Assembly (NCBI GenBank): GCA_045586505.1
Contig: JAZNAL010000003.1
Location: 1-53,167, forward strand
Length of the DNA: 53,167 bases
Origin: Flemingiibacterium sp045586505
GTDB taxonomy: Bacteria; Bacillota; Clostridia; Oscillospirales; CAG-272
Direction: 5' to 3'
The first letter of the stretch is position 1; each line of letters opens with the position of its first letter. Of the stretch, positions 32,149 through 41,436 are shown piece by piece. The notes under the pieces were generated by a model. It was given only the letters and a program-made list of their open reading frames with translations. It did not search any database and was not told where the DNA came from. The position numbers and the translations under genes were made by a program.

Positions 32149-33519
32149 ATGAAAATAATAATCGTAGGCTGCGGAAAGGTTGGCGAGCTTCTGACCTCGT
32201 ATATTTCCGCTGAGGGGCACGACGTTACCGTCGTGGATACCGATCAGTCGATCATAGCGGATATCGTAAATGAATACGATGTGCTGGGCGTGGTGGGAAA
32301 CGGCGCAAGCAACGCGGTGCAAATGGAAGCAGGTGCGGGTAAGGCGAATCTGCTTATTGCCGTGACTGCTTCGGATGAGCTTAATATAATGTGCTGTATG
32401 GTGGCACGAAGACTCGGTGCACGCCATACCATTGCGCGGGTGCGTAATCCCGAATATGCTGAGCAGATCGTGTTCATGCACAAGGAGTTCGGTCTTTCCA
32501 TGGCGGTGAACCCCGAATACGATGCGGCGCATGAGATCCAGCGCATCATTCGCTTTCCCGCCGCACTTAAGGTGGATACTTTCTGCAAGGGAAGGGTAGA
32601 CCTGGTAGAAATTAAGATCGGCAGTGAGCATCCGCTCTGCGGGCGCAGGCTCAGCGAGCTTGTATCGGTCTGCGGCGTAAATGTGCTTGTCTGCGCTGTC
32701 AAGCGCGGCGATAAGGTCATTATCCCGAGAGGCGATTTCACACCGCAGGCGGGAGATATTATTCACATCACCGCCTCCCATGGAGATCTTGTCAGCTTCT
32801 TTAAGAAGCTCGGCATTTCGGACAAGCGTATACGCAGTGTGATGATACTCGGCGGTGGTAAGATCGCATATTTTCTCGCACGAAGGCTTGAAAATCTCGG
32901 CATCGGCGTAAAGCTCGTGGAGCGTGATGCCGAAAGAGCGGAACAGCTCGCCGAGCTTTTGCCGAAGTCCATGATAATCCGCGGAGACGCCACTGACATT
33001 GACCTGCTTGATGAGGAGGGCATCGCGGATACAGACGCGGCAGTCACGCTGACGGGAGTTGACGAGGAGAATATCATAATATCCCTGTATGCCGCAAAAT
33101 GCGGAGTGGACAAGGTCATCACTAAGGTCAACCGCCCCGGTGTTATCAAGCTGCTTTCCTCTATCGGACTTGAATGCGTTGTTTCGCCCAAATCCATCAC
33201 CGCAAACAGTATTCTTCGCTACCTGCGCGGGCTTGAGCATTCCGACAGCAGCAGTATCGAGACCCTTTATAAGCTTGTTGACGGCAAGGTTGAAGCTATC
33301 GAATTTGTAGCGGCGGACGGCTTTGATGACATCGGCGTACCGATCAAAAATATGAAGCTTCGAGGGGATATCCTTATTGCCTGCATTATAAGAGGCAACC
33401 GTGTGATCTATCCACACGGTGACGATACCATCGAACTTGGAGACACGGTCATCATCGTGGCAAAGACCGAGCAGTCGGTACACGACCTTGACGATATTCT
33501 CGAAAATCCCGTGAAGTAA
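32149..33519 (+). CDS. trkA: Trk potassium uptake system, peripheral protein TrkA
   Basis: This 456-residue cytoplasmic gating subunit has two RCK units. Each has a Rossmann RCK_N (MKIIIVGCGKVGELL at 1-15 and MILGGGKIAYFLARRLENLG near 228-247) and an RCK_C (near 140-215 and 370-450). ATG 32149 is chosen because AAGGAGG lies 6 nt upstream. The longer frame from 32062 begins inside the leader hairpin. trkH follows 12 bp later. RCK_C domains bind c-di-AMP in related proteins, a possible link to gdpP in this window. Confidence 0.95.
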   Translation: MKIIIVGCGKVGELLTSYISAEGHDVTVVDTDQSIIADIVNEYDVLGVVGNGASNAVQMEAGAGKANLLIAVTASDELNIMCCMVARRLGARHTIARVRNPEYAEQIVFMHKEFGLSMAVNPEYDAAHEIQRIIRFPAALKVDTFCKGRVDLVEIKIGSEHPLCGRRLSELVSVCGVNVLVCAVKRGDKVIIPRGDFTPQAGDIIHITASHGDLVSFFKKLGISDKRIRSVMILGGGKIAYFLARRLENLGIGVKLVERDAERAEQLAELLPKSMIIRGDATDIDLLDEEGIADTDAAVTLTGVDEENIIISLYAAKCGVDKVITKVNRPGVIKLLSSIGLECVVSPKSITANSILRYLRGLEHSDSSSIETLYKLVDGKVEAIEFVAADGFDDIGVPIKNMKLRGDILIACIIRGNRVIYPHGDDTIELGDTVIIVAKTEQSVHDLDDILENPVK

Positions 33520-33531
33520 AAGGAAATCTAT

Positions 33532-34986
33532 ATGAATTACAGAATGATAGCCTATATAATCGGACACATCGTGCGGGTCGAGGGCATACTTATGATGCTC
33601 CCGCTTGTGTGTGCGCTCATATACGGCGAGAGCTCATGGCTGGCGTTTTTGATACCCGGTGCGGCGGCACTTCTTGCGGGAACGCTGTTTACAATAAAAA
33701 AACCCGAAAACACTCAGATATATGCCAAGGAAGGCTTTGTATCCGTTGCGCTTTCGTGGATAATCATGTCACTTATCGGTGCGGTTCCGTTTGTGATCGG
33801 CGGCGCGATACCGTCCTGCATTGATGCGTTTTTTGAAACAGTATCGGGCTTTATCACCACCGGTGCGAGCATACTTCCGAATGTTGAGGCTCTTGACCAC
33901 AGTATGTTGTTTTGGCGCAGCTTCACCCATTGGGTCGGCGGTATGGGTGTGCTTGTGTTTGCAATGGCGGTTCTGCCGCAGGCGGATACCCGCTCGGTGA
34001 AATTGATGCACGTCATGCGCGCAGAGGTGCCGGGACCTAAGGTCGGAAAGCTGGTGTCGAAGATAAGCCGTACGGCGCGCATTATGTACGGCATATACAT
34101 TGTGTTGACCGTAGTGGAGGTAATTCTTCTGCTTCTTGGCGGTATGCCGCTTTTTGACAGCTTGCTGAATTCCTTTGCTACCGCCGGTACAGGCGGCTTC
34201 GGCATAAAATCGGCGGGCATTGCCGCCTACGACAGCGCCTATGTGGATTATGTCATCGGTATTTTCATGGTGCTGTTCGGCATAAACTTCAACCTGTATT
34301 ATTTTATCCTAATCGGTCAGGGTCTGCAGGCACTGAAAAGCGAGGAGCTGCGCTGGTATTTGGGGATCGTCACAGCTGCAACAGCACTTGTGGCGTTTGA
34401 TATCTACCGTGTTTTGGGCAATGCAGGCGATTCGGTGCGGTATGCCTTCTTCCAGGTGTCGTCCATTATAACCACAACAGGCTTTGCAACGGCAGATTTC
34501 AACAGCTGGCCGGTGCTGTCGCAGACAATACTTGTTCTTCTCATGTTCTGCGGTGCCTGCGCCGGCTCCACTGGCGGCGGCATAAAGGTGAGCCGTATAT
34601 TACTGCTTGTGAAGACGGGTCTGCGTGAGATCAAATATATGCTTCACCCGCGTGCGGTGATAGCTGTAAGAATGGAAGGCAAAGCCACAGAGCGCGAGGT
34701 GGTGAGAAGTGCGACAGCGTTTATCATTGTATATACAATGCTCTATGTAGTGTCCTTCTTCTGTCTCACCTTTGCGGAGGAATGCGATCTTGTCACGGGC
34801 TTCACAGCTGTTGCGGCGACGATCAACAATATTGGTCCGGGACTCGGAGAGGTGGGACCAATGGGCAGCTTTGCGGGCTTTTCAATCTTCACAAAGCTCC
34901 TTCTGTCCTTTGATATGCTGGCGGGCAGACTTGAGATATTTCCCATGATCATGCTGCTGGCGCCTTCCACATGGAGGAGCAGATGA
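33532..34986 (+). CDS. trkH: Trk potassium uptake channel TrkH
   Basis: This 484-residue membrane protein has four pore repeats of the Trk/Ktr/HKT superfamily. Selectivity-filter segments are readable: SGFITTGASI (about 100-110), ATAGTGGFG (about 220-228), ITTTGFATADF (about 315-325), and the last near AATINNIGPGLGEVGP (about 425-440). It ends with the typical MIMLLAPSTWR. AAAGGAAA precedes the ATG. With TrkA it forms the gated K+ channel. No classic U-tailed terminator follows, only the dyad at 35089. Confidence 0.95.
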   Translation: MNYRMIAYIIGHIVRVEGILMMLPLVCALIYGESSWLAFLIPGAAALLAGTLFTIKKPENTQIYAKEGFVSVALSWIIMSLIGAVPFVIGGAIPSCIDAFFETVSGFITTGASILPNVEALDHSMLFWRSFTHWVGGMGVLVFAMAVLPQADTRSVKLMHVMRAEVPGPKVGKLVSKISRTARIMYGIYIVLTVVEVILLLLGGMPLFDSLLNSFATAGTGGFGIKSAGIAAYDSAYVDYVIGIFMVLFGINFNLYYFILIGQGLQALKSEELRWYLGIVTAATALVAFDIYRVLGNAGDSVRYAFFQVSSIITTTGFATADFNSWPVLSQTILVLLMFCGACAGSTGGGIKVSRILLLVKTGLREIKYMLHPRAVIAVRMEGKATEREVVRSATAFIIVYTMLYVVSFFCLTFAEECDLVTGFTAVAATINNIGPGLGEVGPMGSFAGFSIFTKLLLSFDMLAGRLEIFPMIMLLAPSTWRSR

Positions 34987-35088
34987 GGCAGAATTGTCTA
35001 CTTGGTTTAGCGATTTATCCATAAGTATCCGCATTCGCAGGAATACACCCTCTCAATGCGTGAAAACCGAACATATAATAATTCACGG

Positions 35089-35134
35089 TAAATCCCCGAA
35101 TTGTGTTGACAAAACCGCTTCGGGGATTTATAAT
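35089..35134 (+). promoter_or_regulatory. Perfect consensus promoter inside a 12-bp dyad
   Basis: TTGACA (35106-35111), a 17-bp spacer and TATAAT (35129-35134) match consensus exactly. A 12-bp perfect inverted repeat, TAAATCCCCGAA, has arms at 35089-35100 and 35119-35130. The -35 box lies in its 18-nt loop, and the second arm covers the spacer and the first bases of the -10 box. It could be an operator, or a terminator-like hairpin for trkH, although no T-run follows. Confidence 0.7.
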
Positions 35135-35157
35135 TATACATAAGGAGGGCTGCGCAT

Positions 35158-35208
35158 TTGTACGGTGAGTGCAAATTTCGCGCCGAAATCGGTGTTCGTC
35201 ATTTGTAA
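35158..35208 (+). CDS. Possible 16-residue peptide
   Basis: A full AAGGAGGG (35142-35149) lies 8 nt before TTG 35158, which opens a 16-codon frame ending with TAA. The peptide would be (M)YGECKFRAEIGVRHL. It has one Cys and no signal or membrane segment. The promoter about 20 nt upstream is perfect consensus. I do not recognise it. It could be a leader peptide or a small protein, or the Shine-Dalgarno match could be coincidental. Downstream, 35209-35378 holds no other gene that I can support. Confidence 0.4.
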   Translation: MYGECKFRAEIGVRHL

Positions 35209-35378
35209 CCTTGCCATCTTTTACAAAAATGGATGTCGAAATTGTGTAAGTTGTTCAAAAACCCCATTATATTTTTCACACTGACCACAAACTTCGGCAT
35301 ATTTTGACATTTACTAAAATCATAAAAAATGATAAAATATATACAGAGATATGTTTTTTGTCTATATCATATATTTTC

Positions 35379-36716
35379 ATGTATCCTGAGGTGTTTAAAA
35401 TAAATAACAAGATTAACCGCAAGGTAGGAATAATGACCCTTGGCTGTAAGGTGAATCAGTACGAAAGTACGGCGATCGCCGAGGAGTTTGAAAAGCATGG
35501 CTTCACCATCGGTAAATTTTCCGAAAAATGCGGAATATATATAATCAATTCCTGCACCGTCACCGCTGAAAGTGACCGAAAGACCCGTCAGATGATCCGT
35601 CGTGCGGCAAGACACAACAAGGACGCCTATGTGCTTGTTACGGGCTGTTATGCACAGCTTAATCCCGGAAAGACCGCCGGAATCGACGGTGTAGATTTCA
35701 TTTGCGGCAACAGCAACAAAACAAGACTCGTGGACGCCGCACTGGGACTTATCGCGTCTGGCGAAAAAAATACCGCCGCCGATATTAAGGTGGATGACAT
35801 AATGCAAGCGCCCTTTGAGCCTATGACCATTCATCATTCCGAGCGTACACGTGCCTATGTAAAGATCGAGGACGGGTGCGACAACAACTGTGCCTACTGC
35901 ATCGTTCCGCAGGCGCGCGGAGTTGTTCGCTCGAAGTCACCCGAAGACGTTTTGGAAGAAATTAAAGGACTAGTAAATAACGGTTACCGTGAGGTAGTGC
36001 TGACCGGTATCGAGACTGCATCCTACGGTAAGGATTTTGCGGATAACTACAGACTTATTGATCTGCTCGAAGCGGTGGATAAGATAGACGGTATCGAGCG
36101 TATACGACTCGGTTCGCTGGATCCCTCCATACTGCGCCCCGAATTTGTTGAGCGTATTGCAAATTTAAAGCATTTTGCTCCCAACTTCCACATTTCCATG
36201 CAGGCGGCATCCGACCGTGTGCTCGGTGCGATGCGCCGCAAGTATAATGTGAGAATGGTGGAGGAATATATAAACGATCTGCGAAAAAAGCTTCCCGAGG
36301 TCACCTTCTGTGCCGACTTTATCGTCGGATTCCCAACGGAGACCGAGGAGGAATTCCTTGAAACCGCGGATTTTGTTCGCCGTATCGGCTTTACCCATCT
36401 GCATATCTTCCCCTATTCAAGACGCGCGGGAACCGTAGCGGCGGGAATGGATGGACAGTTATCCGACGAGGTTAAGTCTGACCGCCTTTCAAGGCTTGAT
36501 GCTATCGGACGCGAATGCGTTTACAAGATGGCGGAGGGTTACATCGGAACTCATAAAGAGGTGCTCTTTGAGCTATGCGAGGACGGCAGAGCGATAGGCC
36601 ACACCCCCGAATTTCTGGAGGTGGCGGTGATTACATCGGATGACCTGCATAATCAGGTCAAGACCGTTAAGCTGAATGGCTTTGACGGCAGTGTTTATAC
36701 CGGATTTATTGTTTAA
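35379..36716 (+). CDS. mtaB: tRNA N6-threonylcarbamoyladenosine methylthiotransferase MtaB
   Basis: This 445-residue radical-SAM enzyme converts t6A37 to ms2t6A37 in tRNA. It has an N-terminal domain with the second cluster's cysteines (TLGCKVNQYES, NSCTVTAESDRK, TGCYAQ). The radical-SAM motif EDGCDNNCAYCIVPQARG (CxxxCxxC) and FCADFIVGFPTETEEEF follow, with a C-terminal TRAM domain. The start is uncertain. ATG 35379 is the nearest upstream of the conserved N-terminus but lacks a good site. ATG 35433 has AAGGTAGG but would remove the first strand. It needs two 4Fe-4S clusters, which nifS-nifU nearby could supply. Confidence 0.92.
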   Translation: MYPEVFKINNKINRKVGIMTLGCKVNQYESTAIAEEFEKHGFTIGKFSEKCGIYIINSCTVTAESDRKTRQMIRRAARHNKDAYVLVTGCYAQLNPGKTAGIDGVDFICGNSNKTRLVDAALGLIASGEKNTAADIKVDDIMQAPFEPMTIHHSERTRAYVKIEDGCDNNCAYCIVPQARGVVRSKSPEDVLEEIKGLVNNGYREVVLTGIETASYGKDFADNYRLIDLLEAVDKIDGIERIRLGSLDPSILRPEFVERIANLKHFAPNFHISMQAASDRVLGAMRRKYNVRMVEEYINDLRKKLPEVTFCADFIVGFPTETEEEFLETADFVRRIGFTHLHIFPYSRRAGTVAAGMDGQLSDEVKSDRLSRLDAIGRECVYKMAEGYIGTHKEVLFELCEDGRAIGHTPEFLEVAVITSDDLHNQVKTVKLNGFDGSVYTGFIV

Positions 36717-36771
36717 GGAAACATTAGAAGCGTTTTTATACCAAGACAAATAAAAAATTAAGGAGTCGAAC

Positions 36772-39700
36772 ATGGTATACAGAATATTTGTTGAAAAACA
36801 GCCCGCACACGCAGTTGAAGCCCGTTCGCTTTTTTCAGATATCAGAGAAAATCTGATGATAACCTCTCTTGAGGGGTTAAGAGTGCTCAACCGCTATGAT
36901 ATCGAAGGTATTTCCGAGGATATCTTTAACAAGGCGAAGAATACCATCTTTTCCGAGCCTCAGAGCGACATTGTTTTTGACGAGCTGACTGTCGGCGGGA
37001 ATGACCTCATTTTTACAATAGAGTATCTGCCCAATCAGTTCGACCAGCGTGCGGATTCCTGCGCGCAGTGCGTTCAGCTTATTACGTATGAGGACAGACC
37101 CGCTGTCCGCACCGCAAGAGTGTATATCCTCACCGGTGACGTGACCGATGTGGAGCTTGAAAAGATAAAGAACTATGTTATCAACCCTGTGGAGAGCCGC
37201 GAGGCATCTCTCGAAAAGCCTGAAACTCTAGCAGAAAAGTTCGATATCCCCACCACCGTTGAGACTATCGATGGCTTCATCGGCTACGGGGAGGAGGAGC
37301 TGAAGGAATTTCTCAAGAAGTATGCGCTCGCAATGGATCTTGAGGACGTCAAGTTCTGCCAGGCTTACTTCAAGGATGAAGAAAAGCGCGATCCCACCAT
37401 CTCCGAGATCCGCCTTATCGACTCCTACTGGTCCGACCACTGTCGCCACACCACTTTCCTTACCGCTATCGATGAGGTTAAGATCGGCGACAAGTACATC
37501 GAGGACACCTACAACGATTATCTCGAAAAGCGCAAGTTCGTTTACGGTGAGCGCAAGAAGAATATCTCCCTCATGGATATGGGTACAATCGCGGCGAAGT
37601 ACTTGAAGAAGCGCGGCGTACTTAAGAACATGGACGAGTCCGAGGAGATCAACGCCTGCTCTATTAAGATCAAGGTGGATGTTGATGGCGAGGAGCAGGA
37701 TTGGCTGCTCATGTTCAAGAACGAGACCCACAACCATCCTACCGAGATCGAGCCCTTCGGCGGTGCGGCAACCTGCCTCGGCGGTGCTATCCGTGACCCG
37801 TTGTCTGGACGTGCGTATGTATATCAGGCAATGCGTGTAACCGGTTGTGCGGATCCCCGCACGTCTGTTGCTGATACCATTCCCGGCAAGCTTCCCCAGA
37901 GTAAGATCACTCACGGTGCATCCTCCGGTTATTCCTCTTACGGTAACCAGATCGGTCTTGCAACCGGTGCTGTATATGAGCTTTATCATCCCAACTATGT
38001 TGCAAAGCATCTGGAGATCGGTGCTGTAGTAGGTGCTGCTCCCGAATGTAATGTTGTTCGTGAGCGTCCCGAGCCCGGTGACGTTATCGTCCTGCTCGGC
38101 GGTAAGACCGGACGCGACGGCTGCGGCGGTGCTACCGGCTCCTCCAAGGCTCATACCACCGAGTCTCTGACCACCTGCGGTGCGGAGGTACAGAAGGGTA
38201 ACCCCCCCGAAGAGAGAAAGATCCAGAGACTTTTCAGAAACGGCGATGTTACGCGTCTCATCAAGCGTTGCAACGACTTCGGCGCAGGCGGTGTTTCCGT
38301 TGCCATCGGTGAGCTTGCGGACGGCCTTGATATCGATCTTTCGAAGGTTCCGAAGAAGTATGAGGGTCTTGACGGCACCGAGCTTGCCATCTCCGAGTCC
38401 CAGGAGCGTATGGCTGTTGTTGTTGCCGCTGAAAATGTTGAAAAGTTCTGCGAATACGCATCCCGCGAGAATCTTGAATCCACCGTTGTGGCTACTGTCA
38501 CCGAGGAAGCAAGACTCAAGATGCTGTGGAACGGTAAGTATATAATCAACCTGAACCGTGAGTTCTTAAACTCCAACGGTGCAGAGAAGCACACGAAGAT
38601 CGAGATCACTCCTGTTAAGGAAGATGGTTTACTTGATGGCTATGCGGCGACTCTTGATACCAAGGACACCGAAAAGGCTCTTCGCGAGCTTATCTCCGAC
38701 CTCAACATCTGCTCTCAGCGCGGACTTGTTGAGAAGTTCGACAGCTCCATCGGTGCGGGCACTGTTGTAATGCCCTACGGCGGTAAGTATCAGCTCACTC
38801 AGCCTCAGTACATGGCGGCGAAGATCCCGGTGCTTGAGGGCGAGACTGATACCACCTCGGTAATGGCTTACGGCTATGATCCGTTCCTCTCCGAAAAGAG
38901 CCCCTACCACGGCGCGGCTTATGCAGTAGTTGAATCCGTTGCGAAGTTAGTTGCGGCAGGTATTGATTACACCACCATATACCTTACCTTCCAGGAATAC
39001 TTCGAGCGTACCAACAATAAGCCCGAGCGTTGGGGCAAGCCCATGGCGGCACTGCTCGGCTCGCTGAAGGCTCAGCTTGAACTTAACATCGCGGCAATCG
39101 GCGGTAAGGACTCTATGTCGGGTACCTTCGAGAATATCGATGTTCCTCCGACGCTGGTTTCCTTCGCGATCGCTCCCATGGACGCAAAGAAGATCGTAAC
39201 CCCCGAATTTAAGAAGGCGGGCGACAAGGTATACTACCTCGCTCCTGCATATACCGAGGACAAGCTGCCTGATTTTGCAAGCCTGCGTGACCTCTTTACC
39301 AAGGTTTACGGCATCGCGGCAAGCGGCAAGGCTAAGGCTATCTATACTGTTGACGCCGGCGGTGTTGCCGAGGGCCTCATGAAAATGAGCTTCGGTAACC
39401 GTATCGGATTTAAGTCCGGGGGCATCGACGAAAACACACTGTTTGCACTTAACTACGGTGCATTCATCATCGAAACCGAGGAAGAGCTTGACGGCGTACT
39501 GCTGGGTTACACCACCGACGACGGCAAGATCACCATCGGAAATGCATCCGTCGCTGTTACCGAGCTGTCCGACGCTTGGGAAAATACCCTTGAAAAGGTA
39601 TTCCCCACCAAAGCGGCTGAGGTTAAGCCCGAGCTTACCGAAAAGTTTACCTGCACTTCGCGCGCAAAGGCTCATCATTCCGACAGCTTTGCAAAGCCTA

Positions 39701-40494
39701 GAGTTGTCATTCCCGTATTCCCCGGCACCAACTGTGAATACGACACCATGCGCCGTTTTGTAAAGGCAGGCGCAGCGGCTGACATCTTTGTGCTCCGCAA
39801 CCTTAATGCGAAGGCTCTCGGCGATGCGGTCGAAGAGTTTGTAAAGCTTATTGACAACGCACAGATGTTTATGATCCCCGGCGGTTTCTCCGGCGGTGAC
39901 GAGCCCGACGGCTCCGGTAAGTTCATAACCGCAGTTCTCCGCAACCCGCGTGTTAAGGAAGCGATTACGAGACTGCTCGATGAACGCGACGGTCTGGCGC
40001 TGGGTATCTGCAACGGCTTCCAGGCGCTTGTCAAGTCCGGTCTGCTTCCCTACGGAAAGATCATGGACGAGATGAGACCTGACTGTCCGACGCTTACCTT
40101 CAATGCAATCGGACGCCATCAGTCTATGATGGTTCGCACACGCATTGCATCCACTAAATCTCCTTGGCTCATGGGTGTGAATGAGGGCGACATCCACTCC
40201 ATTCCGATCTCTCACGGCGAGGGACGCTTCTGGGCAAGTGAGGAAGTGGTAAGAGCGCTTTCGGCAAACGGTCAGATCGCGACACAGTATGTTGACATGG
40301 ACGGTAATCCTACCATGGATATCCGCTACAATCCCAACGGCTCTACCTTCGCAATTGAGGGCATTCTCAGCCCCGACGGACGCATCCTCGGAAAGATGGG
40401 TCACAGCGAGCGTATCGGCAGAAACGTTGCAGTCAATATCGAGGGCGATAAGGATCAGAAGATCTTTGAGTCTGGTGTTAAGTATTTTAAGTAA
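36772..40494 (+). CDS. purL: Phosphoribosylformylglycinamidine synthase, single-chain (clostridial type)
   Basis: This 1240-residue enzyme makes FGAM in purine synthesis. It fuses the PurS-like, ATP-dependent synthetase and glutaminase parts that most Bacillota encode as purS, purL and purQ. YWSDHCRHTTF and FKNETHNHPTEIEPFGGAATCLGGAIRD mark the synthetase. The C-terminal class I amidotransferase has PGGFSGGDEPDG, the nucleophile in LALGICNGFQAL and SHGEGRFW. The length fits the clostridial 'clade II' form. It lies alone, 55 bp after mtaB, with AAGGAG before ATG and its own terminator. No purine riboswitch is seen upstream. Confidence 0.97.
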   Translation: MVYRIFVEKQPAHAVEARSLFSDIRENLMITSLEGLRVLNRYDIEGISEDIFNKAKNTIFSEPQSDIVFDELTVGGNDLIFTIEYLPNQFDQRADSCAQCVQLITYEDRPAVRTARVYILTGDVTDVELEKIKNYVINPVESREASLEKPETLAEKFDIPTTVETIDGFIGYGEEELKEFLKKYALAMDLEDVKFCQAYFKDEEKRDPTISEIRLIDSYWSDHCRHTTFLTAIDEVKIGDKYIEDTYNDYLEKRKFVYGERKKNISLMDMGTIAAKYLKKRGVLKNMDESEEINACSIKIKVDVDGEEQDWLLMFKNETHNHPTEIEPFGGAATCLGGAIRDPLSGRAYVYQAMRVTGCADPRTSVADTIPGKLPQSKITHGASSGYSSYGNQIGLATGAVYELYHPNYVAKHLEIGAVVGAAPECNVVRERPEPGDVIVLLGGKTGRDGCGGATGSSKAHTTESLTTCGAEVQKGNPPEERKIQRLFRNGDVTRLIKRCNDFGAGGVSVAIGELADGLDIDLSKVPKKYEGLDGTELAISESQERMAVVVAAENVEKFCEYASRENLESTVVATVTEEARLKMLWNGKYIINLNREFLNSNGAEKHTKIEITPVKEDGLLDGYAATLDTKDTEKALRELISDLNICSQRGLVEKFDSSIGAGTVVMPYGGKYQLTQPQYMAAKIPVLEGETDTTSVMAYGYDPFLSEKSPYHGAAYAVVESVAKLVAAGIDYTTIYLTFQEYFERTNNKPERWGKPMAALLGSLKAQLELNIAAIGGKDSMSGTFENIDVPPTLVSFAIAPMDAKKIVTPEFKKAGDKVYYLAPAYTEDKLPDFASLRDLFTKVYGIAASGKAKAIYTVDAGGVAEGLMKMSFGNRIGFKSGGIDENTLFALNYGAFIIETEEELDGVLLGYTTDDGKITIGNASVAVTELSDAWENTLEKVFPTKAAEVKPELTEKFTCTSRAKAHHSDSFAKPRVVIPVFPGTNCEYDTMRRFVKAGAAADIFVLRNLNAKALGDAVEEFVKLIDNAQMFMIPGGFSGGDEPDGSGKFITAVLRNPRVKEAITRLLDERDGLALGICNGFQALVKSGLLPYGKIMDEMRPDCPTLTFNAIGRHQSMMVRTRIASTKSPWLMGVNEGDIHSIPISHGEGRFWASEEVVRALSANGQIATQYVDMDGNPTMDIRYNPNGSTFAIEGILSPDGRILGKMGHSERIGRNVAVNIEGDKDQKIFESGVKYFK

Positions 40495-40501
40495 TATAGT
40501 T

Positions 40502-40539
40502 AAGGGGATGCGGTTTTTGCCGCATCCCCTTGCTTTTTT
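40502..40539 (+). terminator. Terminator after purL
   Basis: A 12-bp stem pairs AAGGGGATGCGG with CCGCATCCCCTT, and TGCTTTTTT follows. Confidence 0.9.
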
Positions 40540-40541
40540 GG

Positions 40542-40729
40542 AGAAAAGTGTGGTATAGCTCGTAAAGCTGACAAGTGATTATTGCCGACAGTTTTCTGGG
40601 AACACGTATATAAAGTGGCACGAATTTCAGAAAAGTTGGCATTTTAAATAAATATTATAAAATAAATAACGTGGATTTTTTAATTATAACTTATCTAAAT
40701 AATTGAAAATTTTAGAAAAGTGTGGTATA
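40542..40729 (+). repeat. Two copies of a 16-bp direct repeat around the rnhA promoter
   Basis: AGAAAAGTGTGGTATA occurs at 40542-40557 and again at 40714-40729. The second copy contains the end of the spacer and the first bases of the rnhA -10 box. In the first copy the next bases are GCTC, so no -10 box forms. The rest of the 40540-40847 gap is AT-rich with no gene. Confidence 0.7.
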
Positions 40730-40731
40730 AT
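40703..40731 (+). promoter_or_regulatory. Promoter of rnhA
   Basis: TTGAAA (40703-40708), a 17-bp spacer and TATAAT (40726-40731). The start near 40738 gives a leader of about 110 nt. Confidence 0.75.
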
Positions 40732-40847
40732 ATAATGTAGATGGTTTTCCACAGCTTTGTGGAACGATACTGCACCAAAACAGAGCTGTTTGATGACTGA
40801 TACGATGATTGCGCTATTTTGCATAGTATAAGAATCTGAGAGGTTTT

Positions 40848-41291
40848 ATGTCTATGAAGCATGTTGATATTTACACCGACGGAGCCTGTAAGCACAATCC
40901 CGGTCCCGGCGGTTGGGGTGCGATACTCATATTCGGACCGCACAAAAGAGAAATGTCCGGCGGAGAAGCAAGTACCACCAATAACCGAATGGAGCTGATG
41001 GCAGTCATCAGCGCACTGGAGGCGCTGAAGGAGCCCTGTGAGGTCACCCTTACCTCGGATTCAAAGTATGTGATCGACTCCATCGAAAAACGTTGGGTCT
41101 ATGGCTGGAAGGCGCGCGGCTGGATCAAATCAGATAAAAGTCCGGCGTTGAATCCCGATCTGTGGGAACGACTGCTGAAGCTGCTTGAAATACACGAGGT
41201 AAAGCTTGTCTGGGTCAAGGGGCACGCGGGGCATCCCTACAATGAGCGGTGCGATGAGCTTGCCTGCGAGCAGGCGGAGCGGTACAGATAA
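40848..41291 (+). CDS. rnhA: Ribonuclease HI
   Basis: This 147-residue enzyme cleaves RNA in RNA-DNA hybrids. The catalytic set is intact: Asp in DIYTDGACKHNPGPGGWG, Glu in NNRMELMAVISAL, Asp in LTSDSKYVIDS and the final Asp in GHAGHPYNERCDELAC. The basic handle (EKRWVYGWKARGW) is present. ATG 40848 has GAGAGG 4-5 nt upstream. ATG 40854, two codons later, is better spaced and equally possible. It is a single gene under its own promoter. Confidence 0.96.
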   Translation: MSMKHVDIYTDGACKHNPGPGGWGAILIFGPHKREMSGGEASTTNNRMELMAVISALEALKEPCEVTLTSDSKYVIDSIEKRWVYGWKARGWIKSDKSPALNPDLWERLLKLLEIHEVKLVWVKGHAGHPYNERCDELACEQAERYR

Positions 41292-41332
41292 GCTATTCAC
41301 GAATTGTTTACATGAAAAATATCGTCGATATA

Positions 41333-41361
41333 TTGCAATCTGTACCGAAATGGTATACAAT
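41333..41361 (+). promoter_or_regulatory. Promoter of nifS-nifU
   Basis: TTGCAA (41333-41338), a 17-bp spacer and TACAAT (41356-41361). The 70-nt leader ends in GCGAAAGGAATG. No IscR gene is nearby. Confidence 0.65.
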
Positions 41362-41436
41362 AGATATGCGGTAATGTAAACCGTATAAATAATAAAACTA
41401 ACTATCTTTCAAAAGCGAAAGGAATGACATAATACT

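Noticed and set aside
31843..33567. Long open frame (574 codons) on the minus strand across trkA
   Set aside because: It is a shadow of trkA, which has a strong start site, full RCK domains and coupling to trkH. The antisense product has no recognisable domain.
35158..35208. The hairpin at 35089-35130 as an ordinary trkH terminator that makes the downstream frame irrelevant
   Set aside because: No T-run follows the stem, and the dyad precisely encloses a consensus promoter, so a regulatory role is at least as likely. I left both options open in the feature text.
38947..40404. Long minus-strand frame opposite purL
   Set aside because: Same reason: purL is intact and conserved along its whole length, and the antisense frame looks like a mirror artefact.
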